Assembly: GCF_901709675.1 (NCBI RefSeq)
Contig: NC_051098.1
Span: 16,303,464 to 16,367,463, forward strand
DNA length: 64,000 bases
Direction: 5' to 3'
DNA from: Syngnathus acus
Taxonomy: Eukaryota; Chordata; Actinopteri; Syngnathiformes; Syngnathidae
The notes under the pieces are model-generated. The model was not told the DNA's origin. It did not search any database and saw only the letters and a program-made list of their open reading frames with translations. Below are positions 54,101 through 62,659 of this stretch, piece after piece. Numbering within the stretch: position 1 is the stretch's first letter; every line of letters begins with the position of its first letter. A program made the position numbers and the translations under genes.

Positions 54101-57100
54101 CCAAAGAAAATACAAAATTGTACGGCGAGGTGAGCCTGATGAATGGCTTTGCGGATGAGGAGGCGGCGGGCGGGCGGGTCGGCGGAGGTCTCCAGGGTCT
54201 TGATGACAGATTAAACAGAAGCGGCCCTCTGCCCCGTCCGCCTAACGCGACGTGGCAGCCCCAAATGAGTTTCTACAGCCAAGAGTATTGTTTTTGAAAC
54301 GCGTCACACACACACACACACACGTATGACTTTGTCTGGCGTCTCCAGCAAGCGCCCTCGTTGGCTGTGTGTAATTGTTTGGCGCCTCCCAGCCAAATGA
54401 TCTGCCAGCTACGGAGGGGCCGTGGGGACGGACACAGATCCAACGTGACAACATCATAAAGGAAAAAGGGAGGGAGGTGAATGACTTCAAGTCAAGAACA
54501 CCTGCTTTCACTCGATGCAAAGCTACTACTTGGGAATTTCTCTCCAATCCTTTATGGCACCAAGGCGCACCTTTTATGATATCACCACTATGTGGCAACA
54601 AAAAAAAGAAGCCACCATTTTGTCCGAATTTACAGACAAACGTGCATGATGGATGAGTATGAAATGTGGGCCGTTTCATAGAACGTAAATGGCAACTTTG
54701 CTGCCATCTAGCGGCGCAGCATTTAATTGTTTGAAATAGATCATTTTCCGGCCAGCTAGTTGAATAGGAATCAATGAAATATGTAATACATAATATCAAA
54801 AGATAAAAATATCATGATTTCTCACGTGCTTCTACAGTAGAAATATTCTCGTCCTGCTTCCAAATGAGCTCCCCGAGGTTGCCCGTCGTGACTTATTTAG
54901 CTTAAGAGCGATGAGGCCAAATGCTAATTGCTTTCAATTGCCGCCTTCCTCTCCATCTTCCTTTTGTATCGCTAAATCAAACACAGTGCGATTAGCTGGA
55001 ACGCGTAAAGGAAGCGCCCGTACCGGCCTCATTCCTATTCCTTCCCAGATTAATCCTCGCTTTATTCAGCGCAACTCAATTAAGACAATCCTATTAATAA
55101 AATATGCTCCAGATAAGCCATGCATGATTCATGAGCGCCGACTTATGAATTATTCACATCAAATGCGGGGCGGCGTTCCTCCAGCGCTCGCTTGCCTCGT
55201 CTCCAGGAGATCTTCTGATAGCTGTCAGTGAGGAGAGCAGAACAAAGGTCCGCCAAATAAATGATGCTTGTCATCAGTTAGCTACAGAGCGCAAATAAAA
55301 AAAAAAAAAAGTCTCCAGCGATGAGGCTGTGTACTTGAGCGAGCTTTCAAGCTCCTTTTTCCTCACTTGCTGCTTGCAGTTTTGATCTGCTGCTGCGGCG
55401 AGGAGAGGAAAAACAAAATTAGTGCAATTTTTGGTTTTGTCGTCAGGCGGTTGTCAGGCAGAGCTCCAAATGTGTGTTAGCAATACAAGATAATGATGAA
55501 TAATTAAAACTGGAGGTAGAAAGAAGCTTTTCACCCACAAATGATCGGCAAACTCAGACTCTCCAGTGGCTGCTACTTTTTGCCCAAAAGATTTGATTTG
55601 TTTTTGATTTTACTGATCCGATTTGTGTTCTCCTCCAGTGTGTTGAATCCAATTCAAGCTGGAAATCAGCCAGCCATGGTCTCTCCTTGGACTGACATGG
55701 TGGGGGTCACGTAACAAGCATTTCCTGTAACATGCAACATGAAACGGAAGGATTGTGCGTCGTCTGGCTTTGAGTGTTTCCAGACCCAAATGGGCCTCGC
55801 CACAAATCCAAAGAGCAAACGCAGATGCGTCCAGGACAAAAGTGGCTTTCCGGCTGCCCTCTATTGCGTCACACATCGTCCCATGCGGATGGCTTAATTG
55901 ATTCATCGAAGAAAATAAAAATAAAAAAATGGTCATTTTGAAAGCTAACCGCTTCTGCCGATGATCATGTTGTGGCGTTTGGACCCGCAGGAGCGTGGTG
56001 GTGCCTGTGAAGAAGTCCCACCCGGGTGGCCTGGCCGTCACGGCGGCGGGAGGCAGCCCTGCGAGCGGCCTGCCGACCCCCAACATCTTTGCGGCTGCCT
56101 CAAGCACCCCCAAGAGCACCATCAACACCATGGGTACGTGCTTGTGGCTGGACTTTTCCAAAAATGCCAATCCAGATTTGAGCCCACACCCTGTAACGCA
56201 TTCATTTGAAAACGTCCAAGCCACTTTGTCCAAATGTCATAACTGTACAGCAACAAATACATGAATACAAATGCGTTCATAATCTTTTTTCATCGTCTAA
56301 TTTGAAACAACCAGCAAATTTAGGTGCTGTAATGTCAAACCCAATTGAATCCAGAAAAAGCTGTCAGTCCAATGATGGCGTAAGCAGGTTTAAAACGTTC
56401 CCACATCCCCCATGTGACCCACATGACCCCTTTGTACGCCCCGCTAGTTTCCCTAAACTCCACCAGATGGCGCTGTCGTCTTACCCATGGCGGTCTTGCG
56501 CCCAGCCCGCCCGACAATGGCGACCTTTGTTTGCGCCTGCAGAATTCCCCCTTATGCAAGGCGGTGAAATGTGGCAACTTGACGTCTTTGCCAGTGACGC
56601 TTCTGCCTCGCTTTTGGGCTTGGCACTCGTCTCGCCATCACTTTTTGTCGATCTTGCCTCTCACAAACAGCCATTATCGGTCGGCTTAGTTGATCCAAAT
56701 GTTCTTGAAACTTGCATGGATAGGGAATGAGCCCAGGACAAGGTGCTTCGCTTGCACTTGGCTTACGTGTCCATAATCGACTTAACTGGGTCAATTTGAC
56801 ATGCAAATTAAGCGGAGGTGGTTAAAAAAGAAATCTCCCCTCCTCAGGGAGCATCGGCAGGAATGAGACCAGGAGGCGTTGACACAGACCCCGTGGTCGC
56901 TCTTGCCGTGTTTGGGGCTTCCCCCCCTCGCTTCTGACAAGGACGAAACATTCGATGCCGGTTCAGCGTAGCCGTCCATCCTTTGGCGGGCCTTTGCGTT
57001 CAAGTTCAGGGCTTCCTCGTCAGGCTCTGGATTTGGTCTTTTTTGCATTGTTTCCTGTTCCCATCTGAATGGAATGTTGACGTGGGAGTACGTCGTCAAT

Positions 57101-60100
57101 ATTACGTCAACGCAAATTGAATCCAGAACAGATTCTGGAGGTGCATTTGTCATAAAAAAAACCCAGTCACATGACGTTATTTCAGAAATCCCTTCCAGCC
57201 CCCCCAATAATGATTAAAAACAAAAAGCTTAAGAAGCAAAATAGATTTGTACATATTTTGTATAAAAACAAAGTAAGAACATAATTGAGAAATAAATATG
57301 TAAGAAACGATTTCAATTCGAATTTGAGCTGTCGCTTTTGTCCCGTTCAGGAGCCGTGGACGCCGCCGCCACGGCGACCTCGTCTTCGTCCGGTCTGGTC
57401 AACGGCGCCACCAGTAAGAATCTCCCGGCTGTGCAGACGGTGGTGCCCATGCCCGAGGACACGCTCCAGAACGTGAGGTACCAGCAGAAAGACAAAAACG
57501 AAGGCATCGTAACATTTGATTGGTCCAGCTCGATGCCGCAAAGTTCTGCTGAGTCATGTGGCTTGTGATTATCATTCTCTCCATGGCTAGCTTACAAGCT
57601 AACAGCCATAGTATGTGGAGAGACGCAACTGCGCAGCATCATTACTACTTTTTACATTTTTTAAAATGGGCAATAAATCAATTATAATAATGATAAAACT
57701 AATGAAATATTTTCAAAAAATTGTCAATTTCAGGTGTTCCTCTTGGCCCCAGTCAATTGGTTTATTTTAATTTTATTTCTGGTCCTGTACTTATTTGCCC
57801 TCCATGTGTGTGTTTTTGCCATTCCTTTTTTGCGTGTGCCTTTTCCTCGCCTCATCTCTCCTTGCCACTAATCGTTTGTGACAGCCTCGCCCGAGACTCG
57901 GCTCACGTGTGCGTTCCACTCGACAAATAGGCGCTCCGTTGCCATGGCAGCCGCGCCCGCCGTAGCCCGGCGTAACCCCGCGCTCCAGAATGGCTCCGTT
58001 CCACTCAAGACAATCAAAGAAAATCTCACATGGCGTATCGTCGTGCGAATCCTACTTGATTATTTTATAACGATATCATTAAAAAAAATAATCAAGCCAC
58101 AAGATTTCCAAGTGGACCGTCGTGCAAAAAAAGTTCGTTTTTGCTTTGCTTGGTGTTGAACATTTCCACGTTGGCCTTTGCAGCATCACCTCCAAACTGG
58201 AGCGAGCTTTGGAAAAGGTGGCGCCGCTACTCAGGGAGATCTTCGTGGACTTTGCGCCATTTCTGTCGCGAACACTGCTGGGCAGTCACGGACAGGAGCT
58301 GCTCATCGAAGGTACGAGCGCTCGTGACGCCATTTTGTTTTATTTTATTTGACCTTATTTGAACTTGATTTGAAATAGGTGCAATTTCAGTCGGTCGGTC
58401 GCACACATTTGAAAGAGTGTGCGGCCGTAATTACCAGCCATCAATCACTCCTAACGTTATCCGGGGTCGAGCCCCTTGGTGGCCTTTTTTGCTCCCCACC
58501 CCCGCAGACACGCGGTCTCTGCCGCAATTACGCCGAGTGCACCCGGCGCTCCGACACTGCCGCTGTTGTGACGGCCGCCTTCCGCAACGTCCACCCCCAC
58601 GACGGCGCCGTTTCCAGCAAAAAGCCCCTGTTTGGAGAGAGAGCGCCTTTGGTTTGTCTGCCGGGGTCGACTTATGGCGCGGCGTGTCACGGCGCTAACA
58701 AGAGGTCGACGGCGTGCAAGAGGAGAGTCACTTCCTCTCGACTTCACGGGAAGGTGGCGAGCGACTTGACCACATCTGGCCACCATCAGTTCCTGCTGCC
58801 TGAGAAAGGCACCTTTCTGTTTTTTGACAAAACACGCGAGCTCACTTCTGAGTGACAGCCTGCCATTCCACACACGCCGATGGCGATGGCGATGACGACG
58901 ACTTCTTCCCATTCCTCTGGCCTCTAACGAGCGCACGAGAGTTGCCGTCTTGTCATTGTTCTTTACTAATGACTACAATTTAATGCGTCTCTGCAAACAA
59001 GCTATTGTTTCTGCAACAAACAAAGCCAAATCAAAAATATATATATTGATTGATGCACAGTCAAGGCAGAAAAAAAAATCTTTAATGCTTCAGTCTGTTT
59101 CTGTTTTGCTTGCCTTTGCAGGTCTGGTGTGCATGAAGTCAAGCACGTCGGTGGTGGAGCTCGTTATGCTGCTTTGTTCTCAAGTAAGTTTGCCTTCCGC
59201 TTGTCTCATTTGACCTGAGGTGCGAGCTTCCGAGTTGCCACGATTTTACCCTCAGGGGCGACTCCACGTGAGAAAACATGGGAAAAAAATTATATATTAT
59301 ATTATTATTTCAAACTTTTTTCCCCAAATACATTTATGCTCAGTTTGAGCCTTCCCCTAACTAAAGGCTCAAATAAAAAGCGTCTCCTATCTGGGCTACT
59401 GGCGAAAAGCTTATGGTGCTTTTCTTTATGTCAAAACTTCTCGCCGCTGACAACCGGCAGCAGCGGTGGCGGCGGCGGCGACTTTCTAGCCCCCAAAAGC
59501 CCGAGCCCCAGCGGCCGTCGCTGAGTGATGACCTCGGTCGGGGCTGACCCCGCCAGGCTCCAGTTAAGCCCCTGTTTTAAGCAAGGTCAGAGCCCCGATG
59601 TAGCAGTTAGAAGGGAGATAGTTAACATACCTTCTGTCAGCCCATCACTCTTGCGGCCATAAGGAAGCCATTACTTGGTGCCTCTTTTGCCGATCCAGAC
59701 ACCAGAAAGTGGATGGCGGCGGCGGCGGCGGCTCCGAACGTCCTCTCTCCGGCAGGGAGCTCTGCCTCGCTTCTACGGGAGCTGTCATTGGGACCGGGAA
59801 AAAAACGTGCAAATGGGACAGCCGCAGTTGAGTTATTTCAAGTTCTTAGACGGGCTCCTCTTTCTGCTCGACATTAGGATTTATTGCACGTGAGCGCATG
59901 AGCGTGCAAAGTCCAGCGCCACCGCCAGGCCCCTCCCCCCCGCAGTTCTCGTCGGATCCTCGGATAGCATTACGCTCGCTCGAGAGGGTTCTGCCATTAA
60001 GGGCTCTGGGGATGAAACTCAGGCGGAGATATCGATCAAACGACAAGGCCTTGAAGCAAAGGGAAGCGCCCCGACCGCTGAGCGCTGTAACAACGTTGCG

Positions 60101-62659
60101 ATCGCTATTAGCAACCGGCGAACATTACAAAAATAAACACGGTGTGTTGTTTCACATCTCATCCGAGCAAGCTTCTTCACTTCATAGCTCAGTAGAACTT
60201 CTCTTTACTCAAATAAAATAAGTGTGAAGCGTAAAATAGAAAATCAGCTCGAGTATCAGTTGCTGGTATCGGCAGCCTTCGTGACTACCCGATATCTTCA
60301 AATAAGGCCGTGATCAGCCCGATACGTCGATACTTGCCCAGCCAGACTAGAATGAATAAGCTCAATTTTGCTTGATTTTGGTTTGCAAGTCCAAGGAAAA
60401 ATACGTAACTTGAAAGTGACACCATTTTATAGATTGTTTTTGCTGCAGCAAAAAGTGGCCATTTCCCCCCCGCCTTGCCGTAATGCGTTGGGACAGGTAG
60501 GAGGGTGCTTGGCTGACCCTTGAACCCTCACTGTTTTGTGGCCTGTCACTTTTCTGCATAAATTAGCGCTAATGACCCGCCTCCTCGTCTTGGCGCATAC
60601 TAATGGCGGCAATCACGGCACGACGGGCCGCAAACGCCGACTCTTCTCTGCTTTCCCGAGCTGAGCGAAAAGGTCAAGCGGCTCTGTTTCTTGTAACAGT
60701 TTGAGTGTACGCGAGCGGGGGAAGGGGGGGGGGGGTAGTGGGCGGGGGGCCTGGCGGCGGAGGACTGGAGCCAGTGGAGATTTAGTGATGGAAGGCCTCC
60801 AGATGTGGCGAGCATCGGCGAGCAGATAAAAGCAAAGGCTCCATGCGCACTGACAGGTTGGATCGGAGCGCTCGCAAATACTCGCTGCCCTGCTGAATCT
60901 CAGCCAGATGAAAGCAGGGAAAAGAAAAAAAAATGGAGTTATGAGATTTGGGGTCCTCAACTGTGTCTTGTCATTGATGGGCAAAAATGATCCTGCTGAC
61001 TGATATTCCCGCAATGCTGGCTATTCATTTGAAAATCAATTCTTGCTTCGGGGATTCATACGTTGTTGCACGTACCTGCGAGAAAATTTCCTTTCCAGTT
61101 TGTGGCCACATTGACCACATCTCATCCATTTTCAAAGGCTGTCAATCAAAACCCGGTCAGGCCGAGGCGCCTACTGTAGGTGTCGCACGCCCCTCCGTGT
61201 TTATTTTTGTCACGTGAGCGCCTGAGCGGCGCGTGATCCCTGTCCAAATCCACGACGCTTTATTTCACAGGCTGACACGGTGTCACGGGAAAGGAGGGGG
61301 TGTTTTGTGTAATCTTGGATGGCAACAGGGGTTAGAGGGAACATTTGGAGACCAGATGCTCAACAGTTTGTTTACGGCGGCTTCTTTACTTAACACGCGT
61401 GCAGGTCACCGGCGTGTTGCGTGTCAGGTAAGACGAGAAAAGGCTCGGCGACATGCTCGGGCGGCGTTCTACGCAATCACGCCCGGCTTGAGATAACACG
61501 CCTTAAATGATGTGAATTTGTTTGTCCTCGTTGAGTTTACGGGAGAGAGAGTTGGTTTTCCCACAACGAGCGAGGGGAGCGCCCCCTTTTAATCATTTCC
61601 AGAAAGGCAAGTCGGGCAGCCGAGGTGGGGGCGGCGAGCTAGCTCGCTCGCTCGCTCGCTAATCTGTCACCGCGCGGGCCGAAGGAAGCGGCCGCATTTA
61701 AAGCGGGCGGATACGGTTTCATCAGGCCATTTTGTTTCTAGATCTTTTCACCGAGCGGGGCAGCGCAATCACACATGTGGTTTGCAGCTCTTTCGTTTCT
61801 GACAGAATGAGGCAATTTTAACATTGATTGTGGTTTTGTTGACAGGAGTGGCAGAACTCCATCCAGAAGAACGCCGGCTTGGCCTTCATTGAGCTCATCA
61901 ACGAGGGAAGGTACGCAACGCCAGTCGTGCTCCACAAAAAGCCTCATTGAGCAATGTCACCCCCAATTTCATGTCCATCTGAAAAGTTGCTCTCAAGTAG
62001 AAGGACATCAGAACGTGAATGAGGAAGAATATTAGCCTGGTTGGCTCCCCGCGGCGCTGTCCTCCCTCTCACAGCTTTTGAGGGTGTGGCACATACTCAA
62101 GGGGAGGGGGGGGGGTTGGTTGAGCAGATCAGCAGAGGCTCAGCCTCCTCGCCCATCTGCTGACCCATCTGGCCCGAGTGCCCAGCCTGGCTCGGGATTC
62201 TCCCAGTGCCCCCCGTCCCGTCCCGTTGGCGGCGGGACAAAGAGTCAGTGATGGTGGCACACGACGCTGTCCGTGGTGCTGACTTCATGTTAACGGCTAA
62301 AGATCACAATTGAAAAGTAAGCTAAGTTTGAGGTGACGACAATTTGGTAGGACCGCATCCATAAAAGTGATCTGCAACATGGCCTCAAAGCACTACTTTT
62401 GTCTAAATGGAACTCCTCAACTCAATTCATCGTCGTGACACCAAAACACAAAACAAAAATCTGATTTAAAAAGAAAACATAATCATTCCTTTGAAGCTGC
62501 AAATGCATCGCCGAGAATGTTTCATCCATGCGTATGCATTTTTTTTGAAGGCTGCTGTGTCACGCCATGAAGGACCACGTCGTGCGGGTGGCCAACGAAG
62601 CCGAGTTCATCCTGAACAGACAGCGAGCCGAGGACGTCCACAAACACGCAGAGTTTGAG
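29878..62659 (+). CDS. nbea: nbea, neurobeachin (5' half, continues beyond window)
   Basis: Neurobeachin is a very large BEACH-family scaffold that acts in membrane trafficking near the trans-Golgi and synapses and, in mammals, anchors protein kinase A. Thirty-five exons join without any phase conflict into 1815 codons. Residues about 40-225 begin an alpha-solenoid, about 227-398 form the ConA-like lectin domain, about 400-930 are further helical repeats, 935-1260 are a variable acidic linker, and 1265-1815 are conserved helical segments leading toward the PH-BEACH module. The gene is cut by the window end, so PH, BEACH and WD40 are absent here. The exon-26 region ([14 protein letters not shown]) and the lectin domain match NBEA better than its paralogue LRBA. 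The symbol is given without an a/b suffix because I cannot assign the fish duplicate. Confidence 0.95.
34250..34281. repeat. (GT)n microsatellite
   Basis: About 16 GT units with one GC interruption in nbea intron 1. Confidence 0.95.
36480..36860. promoter_or_regulatory. candidate conserved non-coding element in nbea intron 1
   Basis: A mixed-composition stretch without simple repeats, with ATGTAAATAG, ATTAACGTCCCATTAG, TTTGCAAAT and TTAATTGAAAT motifs typical of developmental enhancers (octamer-like and homeodomain-like). Conservation is not testable here. Confidence 0.3.
38518..38749 (+). CDS. nbea: nbea exon 2
   Basis: Encodes [20 protein letters not shown], then [20 protein letters not shown] and [13 protein letters not shown]. 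Acceptor GGCGCAG; donor GTACGG, phase 1. Alpha-solenoid segment; more GC-rich and slightly more diverged than later exons. Confidence 0.95.
38876..38976 (+). CDS. nbea: nbea exon 3
   Basis: Encodes [20 protein letters not shown] and [13 protein letters not shown]. Phase 1 to 0. Nearly identical to human [20 protein letters not shown]. Confidence 0.96.
39066..39161 (+). CDS. nbea: nbea exon 4
   Basis: 32 codons beginning [20 protein letters not shown] and ending [10 protein letters not shown], phase 0-0. Intron 3 (38977-39065) contains a (GAGCC)n run. Confidence 0.95.
39596..39702 (+). mobile_element. tRNA-derived SINE fragment in nbea intron 4
   Basis: GGCGCAGTGGATCAGGGGAA resembles an RNA polymerase III A box and GTTGGATCCCC a B box about 30 bases later, in a tRNA-like 5' end. 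It is followed by ATGTCCGAATGTCCTTGAGC-AAGGCGCTGAA, which matches the conserved body of common fish tRNA SINEs (TGTCCTTGAGCAAGACACTGAA). It ends about 75 bases before exon 5. Confidence 0.75.
39777..39898 (+). CDS. nbea: nbea exon 5: lectin-like domain start
   Basis: Encodes [20 protein letters not shown] and [20 protein letters not shown]. This opens the concanavalin A-like lectin/LamG fold shared by NBEA and LRBA. Donor TG|GTAAGC, phase 2. Confidence 0.96.
40052..40125. mobile_element. interspersed repeat fragment (TTAGGGCTGTAACTAAT)
   Basis: TTAGGGCTGTAACTAATAA followed by GATTAATC resembles a frequent fish repeat that begins AGGGCTGCAACTAACGATTA. Diverged fragment only; family not named. 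Confidence 0.4.
40952..41035. repeat. degenerate GCTATGCTAG minisatellite
   Basis: Repeated GCTATGCTA, GGCTATACTATGG and similar units fill about 84 bases, ending 62 bases before exon 6. Confidence 0.8.
41098..41224 (+). CDS. nbea: nbea exon 6: lectin-like domain
   Basis: Encodes [20 protein letters not shown] and [18 protein letters not shown], almost unchanged from human. Acceptor TTGCAG; donor GTGAGC. Confidence 0.97.
41313..41432 (+). CDS. nbea: nbea exon 7: lectin-like domain, GC donor
   Basis: 40 codons encoding [20 protein letters not shown] and [20 protein letters not shown]. The exon is followed by GCAAGT, a GC-type donor, and the next exon resumes SYEKC as in mammals, so the boundary is fixed by protein homology. 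Confidence 0.95.
41433..41438 (+). other. GC-type splice donor of nbea intron 7
   Basis: GAT|GCAAGT replaces the usual GT. The remaining bases match the donor consensus well, as is normal for GC-AG introns. The flanking exons fix the boundary. Confidence 0.85.
41433..42220. other. nbea intron 7
   Basis: Contains a (GAGG)n run near 41575-41593 and no coding sequence. It is the intron with the GC donor and ends at CTCCGCAG. Confidence 0.8.
42221..42367 (+). CDS. nbea: nbea exon 8: lectin-like domain end
   Basis: Encodes [20 protein letters not shown] and [20 protein letters not shown]. 49 codons, phase 0-0; acceptor CTCCGCAG, donor GTACGA. Confidence 0.97.
42894..43094 (+). CDS. nbea: nbea exon 9
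   Basis: 67 codons: [20 protein letters not shown] through [17 protein letters not shown] and [11 protein letters not shown]. The donor is the weak CAG|GTTGCC, chosen because it restores the conserved LQDVK junction. A stronger-looking GTGCGC lies 13 bases downstream. Confidence 0.94.
43166..43299 (+). CDS. nbea: nbea exon 10
   Basis: Encodes [20 protein letters not shown] and [15 protein letters not shown]. Intron 9 is only 71 bases. Donor TG|GTGAGA, phase 2. Confidence 0.96.
44165..44273 (+). CDS. nbea: nbea exon 11
   Basis: Encodes [20 protein letters not shown] and [16 protein letters not shown], essentially identical to mammalian NBEA. Confidence 0.97.
44710..44862 (+). CDS. nbea: nbea exon 12
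   Basis: 51 codons: [40 protein letters not shown] and IWIHTPAK. Phase 0-0. Confidence 0.97.
45176..45344 (+). CDS. nbea: nbea exon 13
   Basis: Encodes [20 protein letters not shown], then [20 protein letters not shown] and GIGPKGL. Phase 1 out at GTGAGA. Intron 13 after it is 2.8 kb. Confidence 0.97.
45660..45707. repeat. (GGCGA)n minisatellite, G-rich
   Basis: About nine units of GGCGA with GGGCA variants. Several GG or GGG runs on the + strand might form a G-quadruplex. Confidence 0.9.
46612..46628 (+). promoter_or_regulatory. CTCF-like motif
   Basis: CCACCAGATGGCGGCAA fits the CTCF core. A second site in the same orientation starts exactly 100 bases later. Confidence 0.45.
46712..46728 (+). 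promoter_or_regulatory. CTCF-like motif
   Basis: CCACCGGATGGCGCTAC fits most of the CTCF core and has the same orientation as the site at 46612. Confidence 0.4.
48080..48128. repeat. CT-rich tract forming the exon 14 polypyrimidine region
   Basis: Nearly continuous CTCTCTCG-type repeats ending seven bases before the exon 14 acceptor. Confidence 0.9.
48136..48215 (+). CDS. nbea: nbea exon 14
   Basis: Encodes [20 protein letters not shown] and LKQLILK. The acceptor lies behind an unusually long (CT)-rich tract. Confidence 0.97.
48393..48455 (+). CDS. nbea: nbea exon 15
   Basis: 21 codons, [20 protein letters not shown] plus Glu, phase 0-0, donor GTACGT. Confidence 0.96.
48681..48778 (+). CDS. 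nbea: nbea exon 16
   Basis: Encodes [20 protein letters not shown] and [13 protein letters not shown]. Phase 2 out. Confidence 0.97.
49005..49097 (+). CDS. nbea: nbea exon 17
   Basis: Encodes [20 protein letters not shown] and [11 protein letters not shown]. Phase 2-2, donor GTAGGT. Confidence 0.97.
49289..49397 (+). CDS. nbea: nbea exon 18
   Basis: Encodes [20 protein letters not shown] and [10 protein letters not shown]. The segment LHGGA replaces the mammalian LHTNT. Confidence 0.97.
49473..49554 (+). CDS. nbea: nbea exon 19
   Basis: Encodes [20 protein letters not shown] and TVKIQNP. Intron 18 is 75 bases. Phase 1 out. Confidence 0.97.
49829..49952 (+). CDS. nbea: nbea exon 20
   Basis: Encodes [20 protein letters not shown] and [18 protein letters not shown] short (GT)n lies just before the acceptor. 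Confidence 0.97.
50307..50499 (+). CDS. nbea: nbea exon 21
   Basis: Encodes [40 protein letters not shown] and [10 protein letters not shown]. Intron 21 after it is 74 bases. Confidence 0.97.
50574..51356 (+). CDS. nbea: nbea exon 22: large variable linker exon
   Basis: 261 codons (about residues 935-1195). The start, [20 protein letters not shown] through [15 protein letters not shown], is conserved. After that it is acidic and low complexity. [20 protein letters not shown] is conserved, followed by a segment [16 protein letters not shown] that corresponds to the PKA RII-binding helix of mammals but ends in Pro-Lys-Asp-Gly. The exon is shorter than the mammalian one as I remember it. It ends KIQTTATTQ at GTGAGG. 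Confidence 0.95.
51851..52059 (+). CDS. nbea: nbea exon 23
   Basis: Begins with a diverged acidic stretch ([15 protein letters not shown]) and then the conserved [37 protein letters not shown]. Donor GTCCGT is weak, but phase and homology fix it. Confidence 0.95.
52328..52481 (+). CDS. nbea: nbea exon 24
   Basis: Encodes [40 protein letters not shown] and [11 protein letters not shown]. Donor GTAAGT. Confidence 0.97.
52591..52765 (+). CDS. nbea: nbea exon 25
   Basis: Encodes [40 protein letters not shown] and [12 protein letters not shown]. The residues GSKTEL found before this point in mammals are missing. Intron 24 is 109 bases. Confidence 0.96.
52984..53093 (+). CDS. nbea: nbea exon 26
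   Basis: Encodes [20 protein letters not shown] and a diverged linker ending TLGK before GTATTT. Followed by a putative 63-base intron that is itself open in frame, so the true 3' boundary is less certain than for other exons. Confidence 0.85.
53157..53237 (+). CDS. nbea: nbea exon 27
   Basis: 27 codons, [20 protein letters not shown] and AVVFRDV, identical to human over nearly all positions. Donor GTCCGT is weak. Confidence 0.93.
53319..53493 (+). CDS. nbea: nbea exon 28
   Basis: Encodes [20 protein letters not shown] and [20 protein letters not shown]. The conserved part ends after EPQR; the rest is variable. Donor GTGAGT, phase 1. Confidence 0.95.
53608..53929 (+). CDS. nbea: nbea exon 29: variable linker
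   Basis: About 107 codons, mostly low conservation, with the conserved [11 protein letters not shown]-type motif seen as [17 protein letters not shown] and the end VQFHSFDR. Shorter than the mammalian equivalent. Donor AG|GTACCG. Confidence 0.92.
53930..55990. other. nbea intron 29
   Basis: No coding exon recognised. Contains (CA)n at 54305-54324, a reverse CTCF-like motif at 54700-54716, and a TAAT-rich candidate conserved element at about 54890-55180. Confidence 0.65.
54890..55180. promoter_or_regulatory. candidate conserved non-coding element in nbea intron 29
   Basis: A stretch free of simple repeats with clustered homeodomain-type cores (GCTAATTGCTTTCAATTG, CGATTAGC, AGATTAATCC, CAATTAAGA, CTATTAATAAAATATG, TGAATTATTCA). 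Neurobeachin introns are known in vertebrates to carry many conserved non-coding elements, so this is plausible but unproven. Confidence 0.35.
55991..56133 (+). CDS. nbea: nbea exon 30
   Basis: Encodes [20 protein letters not shown] and [17 protein letters not shown]. Phase 2 to 1. Confidence 0.95.
56134..57350. other. nbea intron 30
   Basis: No coding exon recognised. A forward CTCF-like motif (CCACCAGATGGCGCTGT) lies at 56460-56476. A 174-codon open frame here (56206-56730) has no family resemblance. Confidence 0.7.
57351..57477 (+). CDS. nbea: nbea exon 31
   Basis: Encodes a Ser/Ala-rich stretch, then [20 protein letters not shown] and EDTLQNV. Matches human [20 protein letters not shown]. 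Phase 1 to 2. Confidence 0.95.
58184..58311 (+). CDS. nbea: nbea exon 32
   Basis: Encodes [20 protein letters not shown] and [20 protein letters not shown]. Very highly conserved among NBEA and LRBA. Confidence 0.97.
59122..59183 (+). CDS. nbea: nbea exon 33
   Basis: Encodes [20 protein letters not shown]. Donor GTAAGT. The intron after it is 2.7 kb. Confidence 0.97.
59184..61845. other. nbea intron 33 (2.7 kb)
   Basis: No coding exon recognised. Small triplet-type repeats (GGC)n near 59465-59480 and 59715-59732, a G-run at 60724-60735 and a (GCTC)n run near 61639-61662. The stretch 60540-60600 with AAATTAGCGCTAATGACC may be regulatory. Confidence 0.65.
61846..61910 (+). CDS. nbea: nbea exon 34
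   Basis: Encodes [20 protein letters not shown] and Gly, identical to human. Phase 0 to 2. Confidence 0.97.
62551..62659 (+). CDS. nbea: nbea exon 35 (last exon in window)
   Basis: Encodes [20 protein letters not shown] and [16 protein letters not shown], followed by GTACTG. The next expected segment (SQCAQYAADRREEEKMCDHL in mammals) is not found before 64000, so this intron runs past the window. Confidence 0.97.

Noticed and set aside
56206-56730. 174-codon frame in nbea intron 30
   Set aside because: No recognisable motif, lies wholly within an intron, and includes a CTCF-like motif and ordinary intronic sequence. Likely chance.
29878-62659. identification as LRBA instead of NBEA
   Set aside because: Exons 7, 18, 22 and 26 follow NBEA wording (for example AWHVNTND and [15 protein letters not shown]), which differs in LRBA as I recall it.
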